Below, in pieces: positions 9,770 to 18,749 of a DNA stretch of 64,000 nt. This DNA is from Kineothrix sp. MB12-C1 (GTDB taxonomy: Bacteria > Bacillota > Clostridia > Lachnospirales > Lachnospiraceae): NCBI RefSeq assembly GCF_030863805.1, contig NZ_CP132957.1, positions 2,914,001-2,978,000 of the forward strand, in the 5' to 3' direction. A program made the position numbers and the translations under genes. Position 1 is the first letter of the stretch. Each line of letters opens with the position of its first letter. Below the pieces are notes generated by a model, which did no database searches, was not told the DNA's origin, and was given only the letters and a program-made list of their open reading frames with translations.

Positions 9770-11371
9770 TTGATAGATAAATTATCGGCAAGCCGGGGAG
9801 TGGCGGTTTTGCTTTGTGTAGTATGTTTGCTTTCGGGGTGTGGGAAGAATATTGCTTATGGGTATGAGGAGACAGCTTCCTGGAAGAATAATGTTCATGA
9901 ACTTATTTCCGATACGGAGACGGTGCAGACGGTGGATGAAAACCGTACATGGTATGAAGTATTTGTCTATTCATTTTATGATTCGGACGGGGACGGTATT
10001 GGGGATATCAACGGAATAACGCAGATGCTCGATTATATATCCTATATGGGCTTTGATGGGATATGGCTGATGCCGATTCATCCGTCGCCTACCTATCACA
10101 AATATGATGTTACGGACTATTATGCTATTGATCCGGCTTATGGTACGATTGAGGATTTCGATCGATTCATGGAGGCATGCGATGAACGGGGGATAGCGGT
10201 CATGATGGATTTTGTTATCAATCACACGTCCTCAGAGCATGATTGGTTTATTCAGGCCAAGGAGGCGTTAGCTGCCGGAGAAGAAGATAATCCTTATGTT
10301 TCCTATTATCATTTCTCCAAGATGAAGGGGAACGGCAGGTGGGAGAAGGCTACGGGGGAGTGGTATTATGAATGCCAATTCTGGAGCGGTATGCCTGATC
10401 TGAATCTTGATGATCCGGAACTTAAAAAAGAACTTGAAAAGGTAATGGAATTTTGGTTAAATAAAGGAGTATCAGGACTTCGCCTGGATGCGGTCAGGGA
10501 ATATGAAACGGGTAATCAGGATAAAAATATGGAGATTATGAGATGGGTCAATGAAACAGCAAAATCCATCCGCCCGGACACCTACGTTGTCGGTGAAGCA
10601 TGGGATACTAGTATAGCTCTTTATCAGTTATACGACAGCGGTTTGGACAGCTTTTTTAATTTTCCTTTTGCCATGGCGGAAGGAAAGCTGGCAAAGTCTT
10701 TATTGTTAAAGTCCCAGAAGGCTTCTGATTATGCCGATGCACTAGTGGTGATGGAAGAGGAAATTCACGCCCATAATCCCAATGGGGTGGATGCTCCGTT
10801 TTTTACCAATCATGATACGGCTCGGGCGGTAGGCATTATGCGTCAGCAGCCGGAACTGATCAAAACAGCATGGGGCATGAATCTTATGCAGGCCGGGAAT
10901 GTCTTTGTTTATTATGGCGAGGAGATCGGCATGAGTGGATCGGGAATTGATGAAAACAAGAGACAACCGATGAGGTGGACAGATGGACGGAGTGAAGGAA
11001 CGCCTTATCCCCCGCCAAACAGCGAAAGTGTTGAACATAAATTTCCGCCGCTGAATGAGCAGATTCAGGATGATCAATCGATACTGCAATATGTAAGAAG
11101 TGCGATTCACATTAGGAAAAAATATCCTGAAATCGCAGGAGGAAGAGCATCAGTGCTTGCGATAGAAGGCGGGGATAAGGTCAGCCTGCTCATGCGCACA
11201 TTGGGAGAGGAAAAGGTCTATCTTGTATATAATCTTGGAAGCGAAACAGAGCAGATTTCTCTGGATCTGGAAGCTGAGATTTGTGATGGATTATACACCG
11301 CACAAGAAGAGGCAGTATATAACGAGGGGATGCTTACACTCCCGCCGTACTCCATTGTAATTATGAGATAA
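9770..11371 (+). CDS. GH13 alpha-amylase family lipoprotein (extracellular)
   Basis: A 533-residue GH13 enzyme with a lipoprotein signal (LLSGC, Cys 24), so it should sit on the outer face of the membrane. The (beta/alpha)8 catalytic residues are visible: nucleophile D240 (GLRLDAVRE), acid/base E276 (VVGEAWD) and transition-state D349 (FFTNHD); region I reads DFVINH, and the DSDGDGIGD loop resembles a calcium site. The start is TTG at 9770, chosen because AGGAGG ends about 6 bases before it. It probably trims starch or maltodextrins to oligosaccharides for the adjacent importer; exact bond specificity cannot be read from sequence. Confidence 0.92.
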   Translation: MIDKLSASRGVAVLLCVVCLLSGCGKNIAYGYEETASWKNNVHELISDTETVQTVDENRTWYEVFVYSFYDSDGDGIGDINGITQMLDYISYMGFDGIWLMPIHPSPTYHKYDVTDYYAIDPAYGTIEDFDRFMEACDERGIAVMMDFVINHTSSEHDWFIQAKEALAAGEEDNPYVSYYHFSKMKGNGRWEKATGEWYYECQFWSGMPDLNLDDPELKKELEKVMEFWLNKGVSGLRLDAVREYETGNQDKNMEIMRWVNETAKSIRPDTYVVGEAWDTSIALYQLYDSGLDSFFNFPFAMAEGKLAKSLLLKSQKASDYADALVVMEEEIHAHNPNGVDAPFFTNHDTARAVGIMRQQPELIKTAWGMNLMQAGNVFVYYGEEIGMSGSGIDENKRQPMRWTDGRSEGTPYPPPNSESVEHKFPPLNEQIQDDQSILQYVRSAIHIRKKYPEIAGGRASVLAIEGGDKVSLLMRTLGEEKVYLVYNLGSETEQISLDLEAEICDGLYTAQEEAVYNEGMLTLPPYSIVIMR

Positions 11372-11373
11372 AG

Positions 11374-11389
11374 GTAACTGAACAGTTAC
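11374..11389 (+). repeat. 16-bp palindrome GTAACTGAACAGTTAC
   Basis: GTAACTG and CAGTTAC pair around AA, 2 bp after the amylase stop. It shares the GTAAC/GTTAC ends of repeat family B found elsewhere in the window. It could be a minimal relic or an mRNA-stabilising stem. Confidence 0.6.
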
Positions 11390-11414
11390 AGATAAAGAAA
11401 GGTAACGCAAAGGT

Positions 11415-12986
11415 ATGTGTGAATGGCTTGAGCAAGCTTGCTTTTATGAGATATATCCCCAAAGCTTTTATGATACGGATGGGGACGGAATAGGAGATTT
11501 GAACGGGATTATAGAGAAACTGGATTATATTGCCAGGTTGGGCTGCAATGCGCTCTGGATCAATCCGTGCTTTGTTTCTCCATTTTATGATGCGGGGTAT
11601 GACGTTGCGGATTACTGTAAAATAGCGCCCAGATATGGAACCAATGAGGATGCCAGGCGCCTGTTTAAGAAGGCTCATGAAAAAGGTATACGGGTACTGT
11701 TCGATCTGGTGCCCGGCCATACATCCATCGATCATGAATGGTTCATCAGGTCTATGGAAAAAAAGAAAAATGAATATTCAGGAAGATATATCTGGACAGA
11801 AAATCCATGGGAACACTTTGCCGGCATGAAGAATATTACCGGTTATTTAAATGGTATATGCGAGCGGGGAACCTGTGCGGTAAACTTTTACACCACGCAG
11901 CCTGCTCTCAATTATGGTTTTGCGGAGCCTGATCCGGATAAGCCATGGCAAATTTCCCCTGAGCATCCTGATGCTCGTGCTACCAAAGAGGCTATGTGGG
12001 ATATTATGGAATTCTGGCTTTCTATGGGCTGTGATGGATTCAGAATTGATATGGCTCATTCGATGATTAAGAATGATGAGGATGGTAAAGAAACCATTAA
12101 GTTCTGGCAGGAGATCAGAAGAAGACTCGATACTAAATTTCCGGAAGCGGTAATCATCTCCGAATGGGGTGAGCCTGATCGATCGATTGAAGCAGGATTT
12201 CATATGGATTTTCTTCTGCATTTCGGCCCTTCTCATTATAATGACCTGTTCCGTGACCATCCTTATTTTGCAGGCAAGGGAGACCTGTCGGAATTTATCC
12301 CCTATTATAAGATGGTCAGCAAAAAGGCCGGGGATAGGGGACTTATCTGTATCCCGTCAAGCAATCATGATATGGCACGCATATCCAGGCATTTGAGTGA
12401 AAGAGAACTTAAGCTGGCTTTTGCATTTCTTCTATCCATGCCCGGTGCGCCATTTATTTATTATGGGGATGAGATCGGCATGCGTTATATGGAAGAACTT
12501 CCGTCCGTGGAGGGAGGATATGAACGAACAGGGTCACGTACGCCCATGCAATGGGATAGAACCTTAAATGCCGGTTTTTCCAGCGCCAGAACACAGGATT
12601 TATATCTGCCGGTAGACCCGGAGGAAGATTATCCTGATGTGGCGACTCAGATGTCAGATCCGGATTCCCTGTATCACACGGTGAAAGAGCAAATCAGACT
12701 GCGCAAAGAGTATAAGAGTCTGCACAATTATGCTTCTGTTACCTTTATTCAGGATGGGACGGACGGCAAATCGCTGGTCTACTTAAGAGAAGGCAGAAGC
12801 GGGCGAAAAGATGACTCCGTTAAGATTCTGGTGGCAATTAACCCTTCGAAGGAAGAGCGCATAATTCCTCTTGAAGGATTAAGAACGGATCAATTGATTT
12901 ACCAGTGCGGACAGGTGAGCGCCGGACAGGATCGGATTGAGATGGAAGGGGAAAGTGCAGCATATTTTACGGTCAGGGAGGACTGA
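11415..12986 (+). CDS. GH13 alpha-glucosidase-type enzyme, cytoplasmic
   Basis: A 523-residue GH13 protein without a signal peptide. Catalytic residues are D212 (GFRIDMAHS), E250 (IISEWG) and D319 (SSNHD); region I reads DLVPGHTS. The N-terminus begins directly at the barrel (EQACFYEIYPQSFYDTDGDG). Oligo-1,6-glucosidase, alpha-glucosidase and related subfamilies share this layout, so only hydrolysis of short alpha-glucans is supported. It would degrade the oligosaccharides imported by the upstream ABC system. The gene ends 2 bases before the LacI-type start. Confidence 0.9.
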   Translation: MCEWLEQACFYEIYPQSFYDTDGDGIGDLNGIIEKLDYIARLGCNALWINPCFVSPFYDAGYDVADYCKIAPRYGTNEDARRLFKKAHEKGIRVLFDLVPGHTSIDHEWFIRSMEKKKNEYSGRYIWTENPWEHFAGMKNITGYLNGICERGTCAVNFYTTQPALNYGFAEPDPDKPWQISPEHPDARATKEAMWDIMEFWLSMGCDGFRIDMAHSMIKNDEDGKETIKFWQEIRRRLDTKFPEAVIISEWGEPDRSIEAGFHMDFLLHFGPSHYNDLFRDHPYFAGKGDLSEFIPYYKMVSKKAGDRGLICIPSSNHDMARISRHLSERELKLAFAFLLSMPGAPFIYYGDEIGMRYMEELPSVEGGYERTGSRTPMQWDRTLNAGFSSARTQDLYLPVDPEEDYPDVATQMSDPDSLYHTVKEQIRLRKEYKSLHNYASVTFIQDGTDGKSLVYLREGRSGRKDDSVKILVAINPSKEERIIPLEGLRTDQLIYQCGQVSAGQDRIEMEGESAAYFTVRED

Positions 12987-12988
12987 TA

Positions 12989-14020
12989 ATGCCTACGATA
13001 AAAGAGATTGCCGAGATTGCTGGAGTGAGCCCCAGTACAGTATCCAACGTCATCAATGGTCATACGAATAAAATGAGGCCTGATACACTTGCAAAGGTAC
13101 AGAAAATCTTAAAACAGGAAAACTATGTATCCAATATGGGTGGACGGTTGCTGGCTAAAAATGGCTCAAGATTGATTGTGCTGATTATGACTTATACCAG
13201 ACGGGAAGAGAAAAATGCTGTGCAGGATCCATTTTTCAGTGAGTTGATTGGTGCACTTGAACAGGAAATCCGGGAATTAGGTTATTTCATGATATTATAT
13301 ACCAGTTCTTCTGCGGAAGAGAGCTTGAGAATGGTGGACGCATGGAACGTTGAAGGGATAATACTGCAGGGCTGTGCGCCCTGGGATTGCTCCACCTATA
13401 TGAAAAATACGCATATTCCTTTGGTATTTATCGATACTTACTTTGAAGAAGGCGGCGAAAAATTCATCAACATAGGGCTTGAGGATAAACGGGGCGGCGA
13501 GCTAGTCGCTGAACATTTGATTGAGCAGGGACACAAGCGTATTGCCTTCCTGCTCGATGAACAATATCCTTTTGGTGTAGATGCTGAAAGACTGAAAGGG
13601 TTCATGAATATCATGAAGAAACATGAAATACAATTTTCCAGTAAAGATGATTTTTATGTATTCAGCTATCGTAAAAAGGAGAGAGAAGCGTATTTCAAGG
13701 AGTTTGCCAAGACTCATCTTCATAAATATACGGCATTGTGCTTCGCATCGGATTTTTATGCGGCTGATGTTGTCAATACGTTTCGGGATATCGGTGTCGA
13801 CGTACCGGAGCAGGTTTCCATCTGCGGATTTGATGATAATATTTTTGCTTCTACCTGCCGTCCCATGCTGACCACAGTCAGGCAGGATGTAACGGAGAAA
13901 GCGAAGCTTGCGGTGAACCGCCTGATGCAGATGATTAGAAATGAACCCATTGAGGAAAAGGATACGAAGCTTCCGGTGGAGCTGGTGGTGAGGGATAGCA
14001 TTAAGAGGATGAAACAATGA
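12989..14020 (+). CDS. LacI family transcriptional regulator
   Basis: A 343-residue regulator. Residues 1-50 are the LacI helix-turn-helix and hinge (TIKEIAEIAGVSPSTVSNVI), followed by a periplasmic-binding-protein-like sugar sensor domain ending in TTVRQDVTEKAKLAV. The start has GGGAGG about 7 bases upstream. Being last in the alpha-glucan operon, it most likely controls that operon in response to an alpha-glucoside; whether it represses or activates is not visible. A terminator closes the operon downstream. Confidence 0.92.
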   Translation: MPTIKEIAEIAGVSPSTVSNVINGHTNKMRPDTLAKVQKILKQENYVSNMGGRLLAKNGSRLIVLIMTYTRREEKNAVQDPFFSELIGALEQEIRELGYFMILYTSSSAEESLRMVDAWNVEGIILQGCAPWDCSTYMKNTHIPLVFIDTYFEEGGEKFINIGLEDKRGGELVAEHLIEQGHKRIAFLLDEQYPFGVDAERLKGFMNIMKKHEIQFSSKDDFYVFSYRKKEREAYFKEFAKTHLHKYTALCFASDFYAADVVNTFRDIGVDVPEQVSICGFDDNIFASTCRPMLTTVRQDVTEKAKLAVNRLMQMIRNEPIEEKDTKLPVELVVRDSIKRMKQ

Positions 14021-14086
14021 TATGTGAATCGGGAAAACGAAGAATATAGTATCGTAAGAATTTCAAAAGCGATATAAAGTATACAC

Positions 14087-14139
14087 AAAAGCTCTATTGA
14101 TGTCACATCATAAAGTGTGACTCAATAAAGCTTTTATTG
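14087..14139 (+). terminator. Terminator of the alpha-glucan operon (possibly bidirectional)
   Basis: AAAAGCT..ATTGA.GTCACA pairs with TGTGAC.TCAAT..AGCTTTT, with T-rich flanks on both sides. It lies between the LacI gene and the convergent gene at 14187 and could serve both. Confidence 0.8.
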
Positions 14140-14186
14140 TTGTATAGAACTAGAGTGTTAAATTACATAATGAAATCCTTACTACA

Positions 14187-14585
14187 TTACAGTGCGCTAT
14201 CGCTGTCATCGAAAAACTCCTCTACCTTCGATTCAGCTGTTTTGGCTGCTTCATTTACAGCCTCTACTGCCGCATGAGCAGTATCTTTTGCGGTATCCGC
14301 CGCAGTCTGTGCCGCATCACCCAGAGTATCTGCTGCAGTCTGCGCTGCTTCGCCTATAGCATCGGCGGCATCCGTAGCCTTCTCTGCTCCCAAATCTACA
14401 TAATTGCGCATGCTATCCTTTATGTCGCTACCGCCGTCGAGGTCGTCACCAAAGTCATCAAAGTCATCGTCATCCAAGTCGTCACAACAGGAAGCATCCT
14501 TATTCTGAAAATAGTAATAAGCGCCGGCTGCAACAGCGCCTGCGACAGCAGTAAACATTAATAACTTACCAAATTTTTTTGCCAT
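14187..14585 (-). CDS. YtxH-like small protein: N-terminal membrane anchor, acidic stretch, Ala-rich helical repeats
   Basis: A 132-residue protein. Residues ~8-26 form one hydrophobic segment, followed by CC and a very acidic stretch (DDLDDDDFDDFGDDLDGG, about 35-52), then roughly 60 residues of amphipathic Ala/Thr/Asp/Glu repeats of the AADTLGDAAQTAADTAKDT type, like LEA or apolipoprotein-style 11-mers. AAAGGAG precedes the ATG on this strand. The layout recalls YtxH/general-stress proteins, but homology is not certain and no function is assigned. It stands alone between a LacI gene and a divergent TetR gene. Confidence 0.75.
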   Translation of the reverse strand: MAKKFGKLLMFTAVAGAVAAGAYYYFQNKDASCCDDLDDDDFDDFGDDLDGGSDIKDSMRNYVDLGAEKATDAADAIGEAAQTAADTLGDAAQTAADTAKDTAHAAVEAVNEAAKTAESKVEEFFDDSDSAL

Positions 14586-14706
14586 ATATTGACTCCTTTC
14601 AATTTCGCGGTTATAGCACTATATTAATACTATTCTCTCAAAATGAAAAGAGAATATGTATAAAAAAACCATTATTTTTTTCTTAAAATAAAAAGAGGCA
14701 GTTTTA

Positions 14707-14735
14707 TTGAAGTAAAAAGGGGAATATGCTATATT
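14707..14735 (+). promoter_or_regulatory. Sigma-A-type promoter of the TetR gene
   Basis: TTGAAG and TATATT separated by 17 bp, about 70 bp before the TetR start. Two small inverted repeats lie just downstream (TGACT/AGTCA near 14742 and GGCAAA/TTTGCC at 14759-14776), well placed to be autoregulatory operators. Confidence 0.55.
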
Positions 14736-14807
14736 AAAGTATGACTAATAAAGTCAATGGCAAAATATTTTTTGCCCGACATCATAACATATGCATAGGA
14801 AAAGGAT

Positions 14808-15425
14808 TTGGAAAATACGGTGAATGAGAAATTTTTCGACATAAAAAAAGAAAAACAGGATAGAATCATCAATGCAGCCCTAAAAGTGTTTGCTCGGAAC
14901 GGTTATAAACATGCCAGCACCGATGATATTGTGTCGGAGGCTGGTATTAGTAAGGGGCTGTTATTCCATTATTTTATAAGTAAACTTGGGTTGTATGAGT
15001 TTCTCCATGACTATAGTGTACGTTTTATGCATTTGGAGCTCTCTACGCGTGTCAGTAAGAAGGGGAATGATTTTTTCCTCTTGAGAGAGCAGATAGAAGG
15101 GGCGAAGCTGCAAGTGATGAAGAATTATCCTTATATGCAGCAATTTATCGATAGTATTCCCTATGAGAATGTGAAAGAGGCACTGCTTGCCACAGAGGAG
15201 AAGAAGTATGTGTTAAAGGAGACGATAGAAGGTATTTTGGCACAGGCCGACCTGTCACGCTTTCGTGAGGAGGCCGACCCGGCAATGATATCGCTATCCA
15301 TAGATTATACGATTCAAGGTATGATGAAGAAGAGCTTTTTAGAGGATTCCTTTCATCCAGATATGATGGCGGAAGAGATAAATGGATATTTACATATGGT
15401 AAGGAATTTGTCCTATCATCCGTAA
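14808..15425 (+). CDS. TetR/AcrR family transcriptional regulator
   Basis: A 205-residue protein. Residues ~14-60 are a TetR-type HTH (RIINAALKVFARNGYKHAS..DIVSEAGISKGLLFHYF); the remainder is a helical ligand-binding domain. The start is TTG at 14808 with TAGGA 7 bases upstream; GTG at 14820 is the alternative. The gene is monocistronic and its stop is 3 bp from that of the convergent DUF6062 gene. The ligand and targets are unknown; the nearest divergent gene encodes the acidic membrane-anchored protein. Confidence 0.9.
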   Translation: MENTVNEKFFDIKKEKQDRIINAALKVFARNGYKHASTDDIVSEAGISKGLLFHYFISKLGLYEFLHDYSVRFMHLELSTRVSKKGNDFFLLREQIEGAKLQVMKNYPYMQQFIDSIPYENVKEALLATEEKKYVLKETIEGILAQADLSRFREEADPAMISLSIDYTIQGMMKKSFLEDSFHPDMMAEEINGYLHMVRNLSYHP

Positions 15426-15428
15426 AGC

Positions 15429-16190
15429 TTATTTATTCATTTTGTAGGGAGCATCGGCCGGATAACCGCCCTTTAGCTTCTGCATTCCCCTCTGGACGGC
15501 ATCCTTGGAATTCTTCCAATCGGCATCCTGATTGCGATAATCGAATTTTTCGACGAGCCATGAGACGTCCTGAGCCATTCGGTTCATGTTTTCTTCCATC
15601 AGGGAGAACATTTCCGGATAGAAGGACGTCTTTTCTTTATCGCTGAGTTTGCTTTCAGCGGCCTCACATAAATCTCCAAAGTGAGAAAGGCAGAAACCTT
15701 TGCTTTTTTTAATTTTTTCCCGAAATTCACTATCTTTTTGATACATAATGAAAAAGGTATCCACATATCTTTCATAAGTATCCTGGAACTGTTTGCAAAT
15801 ATAACAGGAAGCCTCCTTTTCGGCAGCCCAAATGCCGATAGGATTCTGACGTCCTTCGTTCTTTTTAAGCTTGCTTCTAAAGGAAGATTTTTTATAAGTA
15901 AAAGCCTTGAATTGCTCCTCCATTTCCTGAGTCATCTGCTGATAATGAGTTTTCAGAATCCAACCGTTTCCCAAGGTGTTACCGTAATCGAACATTTTTT
16001 TGAAATGAGTTCTGCAAAAGCCTGCTTTATCCGTAGCGCTTCGTATATCGCTTTCCATATAGGAAGATCCGGATCCGAGTACGAAATCGAGCAGATCCTG
16101 TTCCACATTACGTTCCACAAGGCAAAATGGACATTCATCCCCCTCGTTTACCGCATCGTTTAAAGGGATAGTATATAATTTTTCTTTCAT
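15429..16190 (-). CDS. DUF6062 family protein with two CxxC/CxxH modules
   Basis: A 253-residue soluble protein that resembles the Firmicute family DUF6062 (function unknown). It contains two similar metal-binding-like modules: C20-x2-C23 with C59-x2-H62, and C129-x2-C132 with C167-x2-H170, separated by a charged helical region. This pattern suggests an internal duplication of a zinc- or Fe-S-binding unit. GGAGG precedes the ATG at 16190. It is convergent with TetR, with only 3 bp between the stops, and its upstream side holds two structured repeats. Confidence 0.75.
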   Translation of the reverse strand: MKEKLYTIPLNDAVNEGDECPFCLVERNVEQDLLDFVLGSGSSYMESDIRSATDKAGFCRTHFKKMFDYGNTLGNGWILKTHYQQMTQEMEEQFKAFTYKKSSFRSKLKKNEGRQNPIGIWAAEKEASCYICKQFQDTYERYVDTFFIMYQKDSEFREKIKKSKGFCLSHFGDLCEAAESKLSDKEKTSFYPEMFSLMEENMNRMAQDVSWLVEKFDYRNQDADWKNSKDAVQRGMQKLKGGYPADAPYKMNK

Positions 16191-16235
16191 CGTTCAAAGC
16201 CTCCAAATCCAAGGTGTATATAATAACCAACAATT

Positions 16236-16370
16236 GTAACAGTTCAGATACCTTCACTGTTACATGCAAAAATCCATGAGAATCGCCTACGGCGATGGGA
16301 TTTTTGCCAGCAGCATTTACGTTTTCTTACGGTCAGCGCAGCAAATGCGCAGACCTGTCTGAACTGTTAC
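16236..16370. repeat. Palindromic repeat family B, full copy 1 (GTAACAGTTCAGA...TCTGAACTGTTAC)
   Basis: A 135-bp element with 13-bp perfect inverted ends. The left end can pair either with the far end (13 bp) or with a local ACTGTTAC 20 bases away (8 bp). The middle has AAAAATCCATGAGAATC..GATGGGATTTTT, another stem. The inverted counterpart is at 62625-62775. It lies between the DUF6062 start and the PfkB-fold gene. Confidence 0.85.
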
Positions 16371-16452
16371 CAATAACTCCTTTATTATACATGAAAAAAT
16401 CAATAATTGTCGCTTATTATAAAAAAATATGATAAAATTGTATTAACTATTA

Positions 16453-16615
16453 TTACTGTTCACAGCCACTATTCCGCGAAGTCAAAATCGCGATGCCAAA
16501 TGCTTTATCTTGGCATTTTTATGCGATTTTGCAAGTGCTTCGGGCGCCAAATTGCATGTTCTTTGTGCAATTTGTGTGATATTGTTGCTGTGAACACCAT
16601 AGGTGTGAACAGTAA
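16453..16615. repeat. Palindromic repeat family C, full copy (TTACTGTTCAC...GTGAACAGTAA)
   Basis: A 163-bp nested palindrome: 11-bp perfect ends, AAAATCGC/GCGATTTT, TGCCA/TGGCA and CAAATTGCA/TGCAATTTG inside. The left arm TGTTCACAGC also matches a second partner GCTGTGAACA at about 16588-16597, so two pairings compete. Together with family B it fills most of the 492-bp gap 16191-16682. A 14-base match (TAACTATTCAGTAG at ~16617) links its right flank to the half-element at 50232. Confidence 0.8.
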
Positions 16616-16682
16616 CTAACTATTCAGTAGATTTACGCATTTACAAAACATAAAAGAAGAAGATAGGTTGGGAGGGGTATGT

Positions 16683-17600
16683 ATGAGCAAGTTTTTAGTG
16701 GCGGGAATTGTACAGAAGGAAACGATAGTAAAGGTAGATAAAATCCCCATCGAATACTCAGGAGTAACGAATAAGCCGAATACAATCTTTATCAATACGG
16801 GAGGAGATGCATATAACGAATCCCTGGCTCTTAAGTGGCTCGGTAATTCCGTGGACTTGATGTCTATGATAGGAATTTCGGATAGTATGGAGCTTATTAA
16901 TCCCAAAGACAGTGAAGTAAAGCTTGAGACCGATTACATATTGCCGAGACTCTATCATACACCTACGGCTGTTGTATTTTATGATGATAATCGGAATCAG
17001 CAGGTTTTCGAAGATATTAAGGATTTAAGAGATATAGAATATGATTTGCATTTATTCAAGGAGAGGGCGGCGCGCGCGGAGATGCTCATACTTTCCAACG
17101 CTAATTTCTGTCGTCCGCTGATTGAGATAGGGAAAGAGCTTCGCAAACCGATCGCAGTTAATATAAGAGAGTATAATGAGAATAAAATTCATTATAACGA
17201 AGATTATCTGAAAGCGGCTGATATCTTATATGTAAGTGATGATCATCTTATAGAAGAGCCATATGAATTCGTGAAGTCTCTGGCAGCGAAATATCGTCCG
17301 GAAATTATTATTTTAGGTCAGGGTGCGGAGGGACTCATATTATATGATAAGAATAAGAATATTATTGCCCACTATAATACCGTGAGAACACATGGCGTTG
17401 TGAATACGGTAGGTGCCGGTAATGCACTGTTTTCCTGTTTCCTTCATTTCTATAATAAGACGAAGGACTCCGTGTTCGCGGTGAAGAATGCCCTTCTTTT
17501 CGCCTCTTATAAGATAGGATTCATGGGGACGTCCAATGGATTCATGACGGAGGAGCAGATTGTGCAGTGGCGCAACTTGATTTGGCGGGACGGAAGGTAG
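16683..17600 (+). CDS. PfkB-fold carbohydrate kinase-like protein lacking the catalytic Asp
   Basis: A 305-residue ribokinase-fold protein: N-terminal substrate lid with the INTGGDAYNES block, and a C-terminal ATP/anion-hole motif VNTVGAGNA. In active PfkB kinases this reads GAGD, where Asp is the catalytic base; here it is N247. The protein may therefore be inactive, a sensor, or use another base. ATG at 16683 is preferred over TTG at 16668 because GGAGGGG lies between them. The dipeptidase gene follows 9 bases after its stop, so they are probably cotranscribed. The substrate is unknown. Confidence 0.82.
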   Translation: MSKFLVAGIVQKETIVKVDKIPIEYSGVTNKPNTIFINTGGDAYNESLALKWLGNSVDLMSMIGISDSMELINPKDSEVKLETDYILPRLYHTPTAVVFYDDNRNQQVFEDIKDLRDIEYDLHLFKERAARAEMLILSNANFCRPLIEIGKELRKPIAVNIREYNENKIHYNEDYLKAADILYVSDDHLIEEPYEFVKSLAAKYRPEIIILGQGAEGLILYDKNKNIIAHYNTVRTHGVVNTVGAGNALFSCFLHFYNKTKDSVFAVKNALLFASYKIGFMGTSNGFMTEEQIVQWRNLIWRDGR

Positions 17601-17609
17601 GATGGAAGA

Positions 17610-18626
17610 GTGAAAGCTGTAGATATGCATTGTGATACAATTTCTAAGCTATATGAAATGGCCAAAGAAAAAAGAGAGGAAGATCTTCTGAGAAATCATT
17701 GTCATATCGATTTACAGAAGTTAAAAAAGGGGGATGCTTTGCTTCAGAACTTCGCTATTTTTATTGACAAGGGGAAAGTGGATAACCCCTTTGAAGAGTT
17801 TGTACGCATGGCAGATTACTATTATATGGAGCTTAAAAAAAACGGGGACATCATTGCCCCTGTTTTTTGTTGGAATGACATTGAACAAAATAAGAGAGAC
17901 GGGAAGATATCGGCTCTTCTTACGGTAGAGGAAGGGGCAGTCTGTAAAGGAGATACTGCCTATGTAAGAAGTTTGTACCGTCTGGGAGTACGGATGATGA
18001 CACTTACCTGGAACTATGTGAATGAAATCGGCCATCCCAATATAAATAAGAGATCCTATGAGGGAGAAAAGAAGGAGAATACGAAGATTCCCTTTTATAA
18101 AATTGCCGATATGAAAAACGGGCTTACCGAGGTGGGTAAGGAAGTTGTAGAGGAAATGGAACGGATCGGGATGATTATCGATGTCTCTCACCTGTCAGAT
18201 AAAGGATTTTACGATGTACTTTCCGTTACAAATAAGCCCTTTGTAGCAAGTCATTCCAATGCGAGAACGATATGCTCCTGGGTGAGGAATCTAACGGACG
18301 ATATGATAAGGAAATTGGCGCTTCGGGGAGGTGTAATAGGGCTTAATTTCTGTCCTGATTTTCTGACGGATGTGTCAGAAAGCGAAACTGACCCGGGTAC
18401 CATTGCGAGTATTGTGGAACATGCGAAATATATCACGAATGTCGGCGGCATTGACTGCCTTGGTCTGGGGAGTGATTTCGATGGTATAGAGGGCCATGGA
18501 GAATTGCCGGATTATTCGTATCTTCCCATGCTTTCAGATGCCTTGATGAAAGCAGGTTTTCGGGAAAGCGATGTGGAAAAGATCTTTCATGGCAATGTAC
18601 TGAGCATTTATAAAGAACTATTATAA
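17610..18626 (+). CDS. Membrane dipeptidase, peptidase family M19
   Basis: A 338-residue zinc dipeptidase of the renal-dipeptidase family. The metal ligands are visible in HCD (H7, D9), TVEEGA, the DVSHLS block, the ASHSNAR block and GSDFDGI near the C-terminus. It hydrolyses dipeptides, including some with D-residues, and is cytoplasmic here since no signal peptide is present. The start is GTG at 17610 with GGAAGAG just upstream. It forms a likely two-gene operon with the PfkB-fold gene; the biological link is unclear. Confidence 0.9.
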   Translation: MKAVDMHCDTISKLYEMAKEKREEDLLRNHCHIDLQKLKKGDALLQNFAIFIDKGKVDNPFEEFVRMADYYYMELKKNGDIIAPVFCWNDIEQNKRDGKISALLTVEEGAVCKGDTAYVRSLYRLGVRMMTLTWNYVNEIGHPNINKRSYEGEKKENTKIPFYKIADMKNGLTEVGKEVVEEMERIGMIIDVSHLSDKGFYDVLSVTNKPFVASHSNARTICSWVRNLTDDMIRKLALRGGVIGLNFCPDFLTDVSESETDPGTIASIVEHAKYITNVGGIDCLGLGSDFDGIEGHGELPDYSYLPMLSDALMKAGFRESDVEKIFHGNVLSIYKELL

Positions 18627-18749
18627 AGTAATTTCTATATTTTACCATATGAAAGGAAACGAACAACAAAATACAAATATTAACATACTTAGCAATGTGC
18701 CCGTTTCATTTCGCGATATATAATCTAAGATATAGAAAGCTACGGGTGT

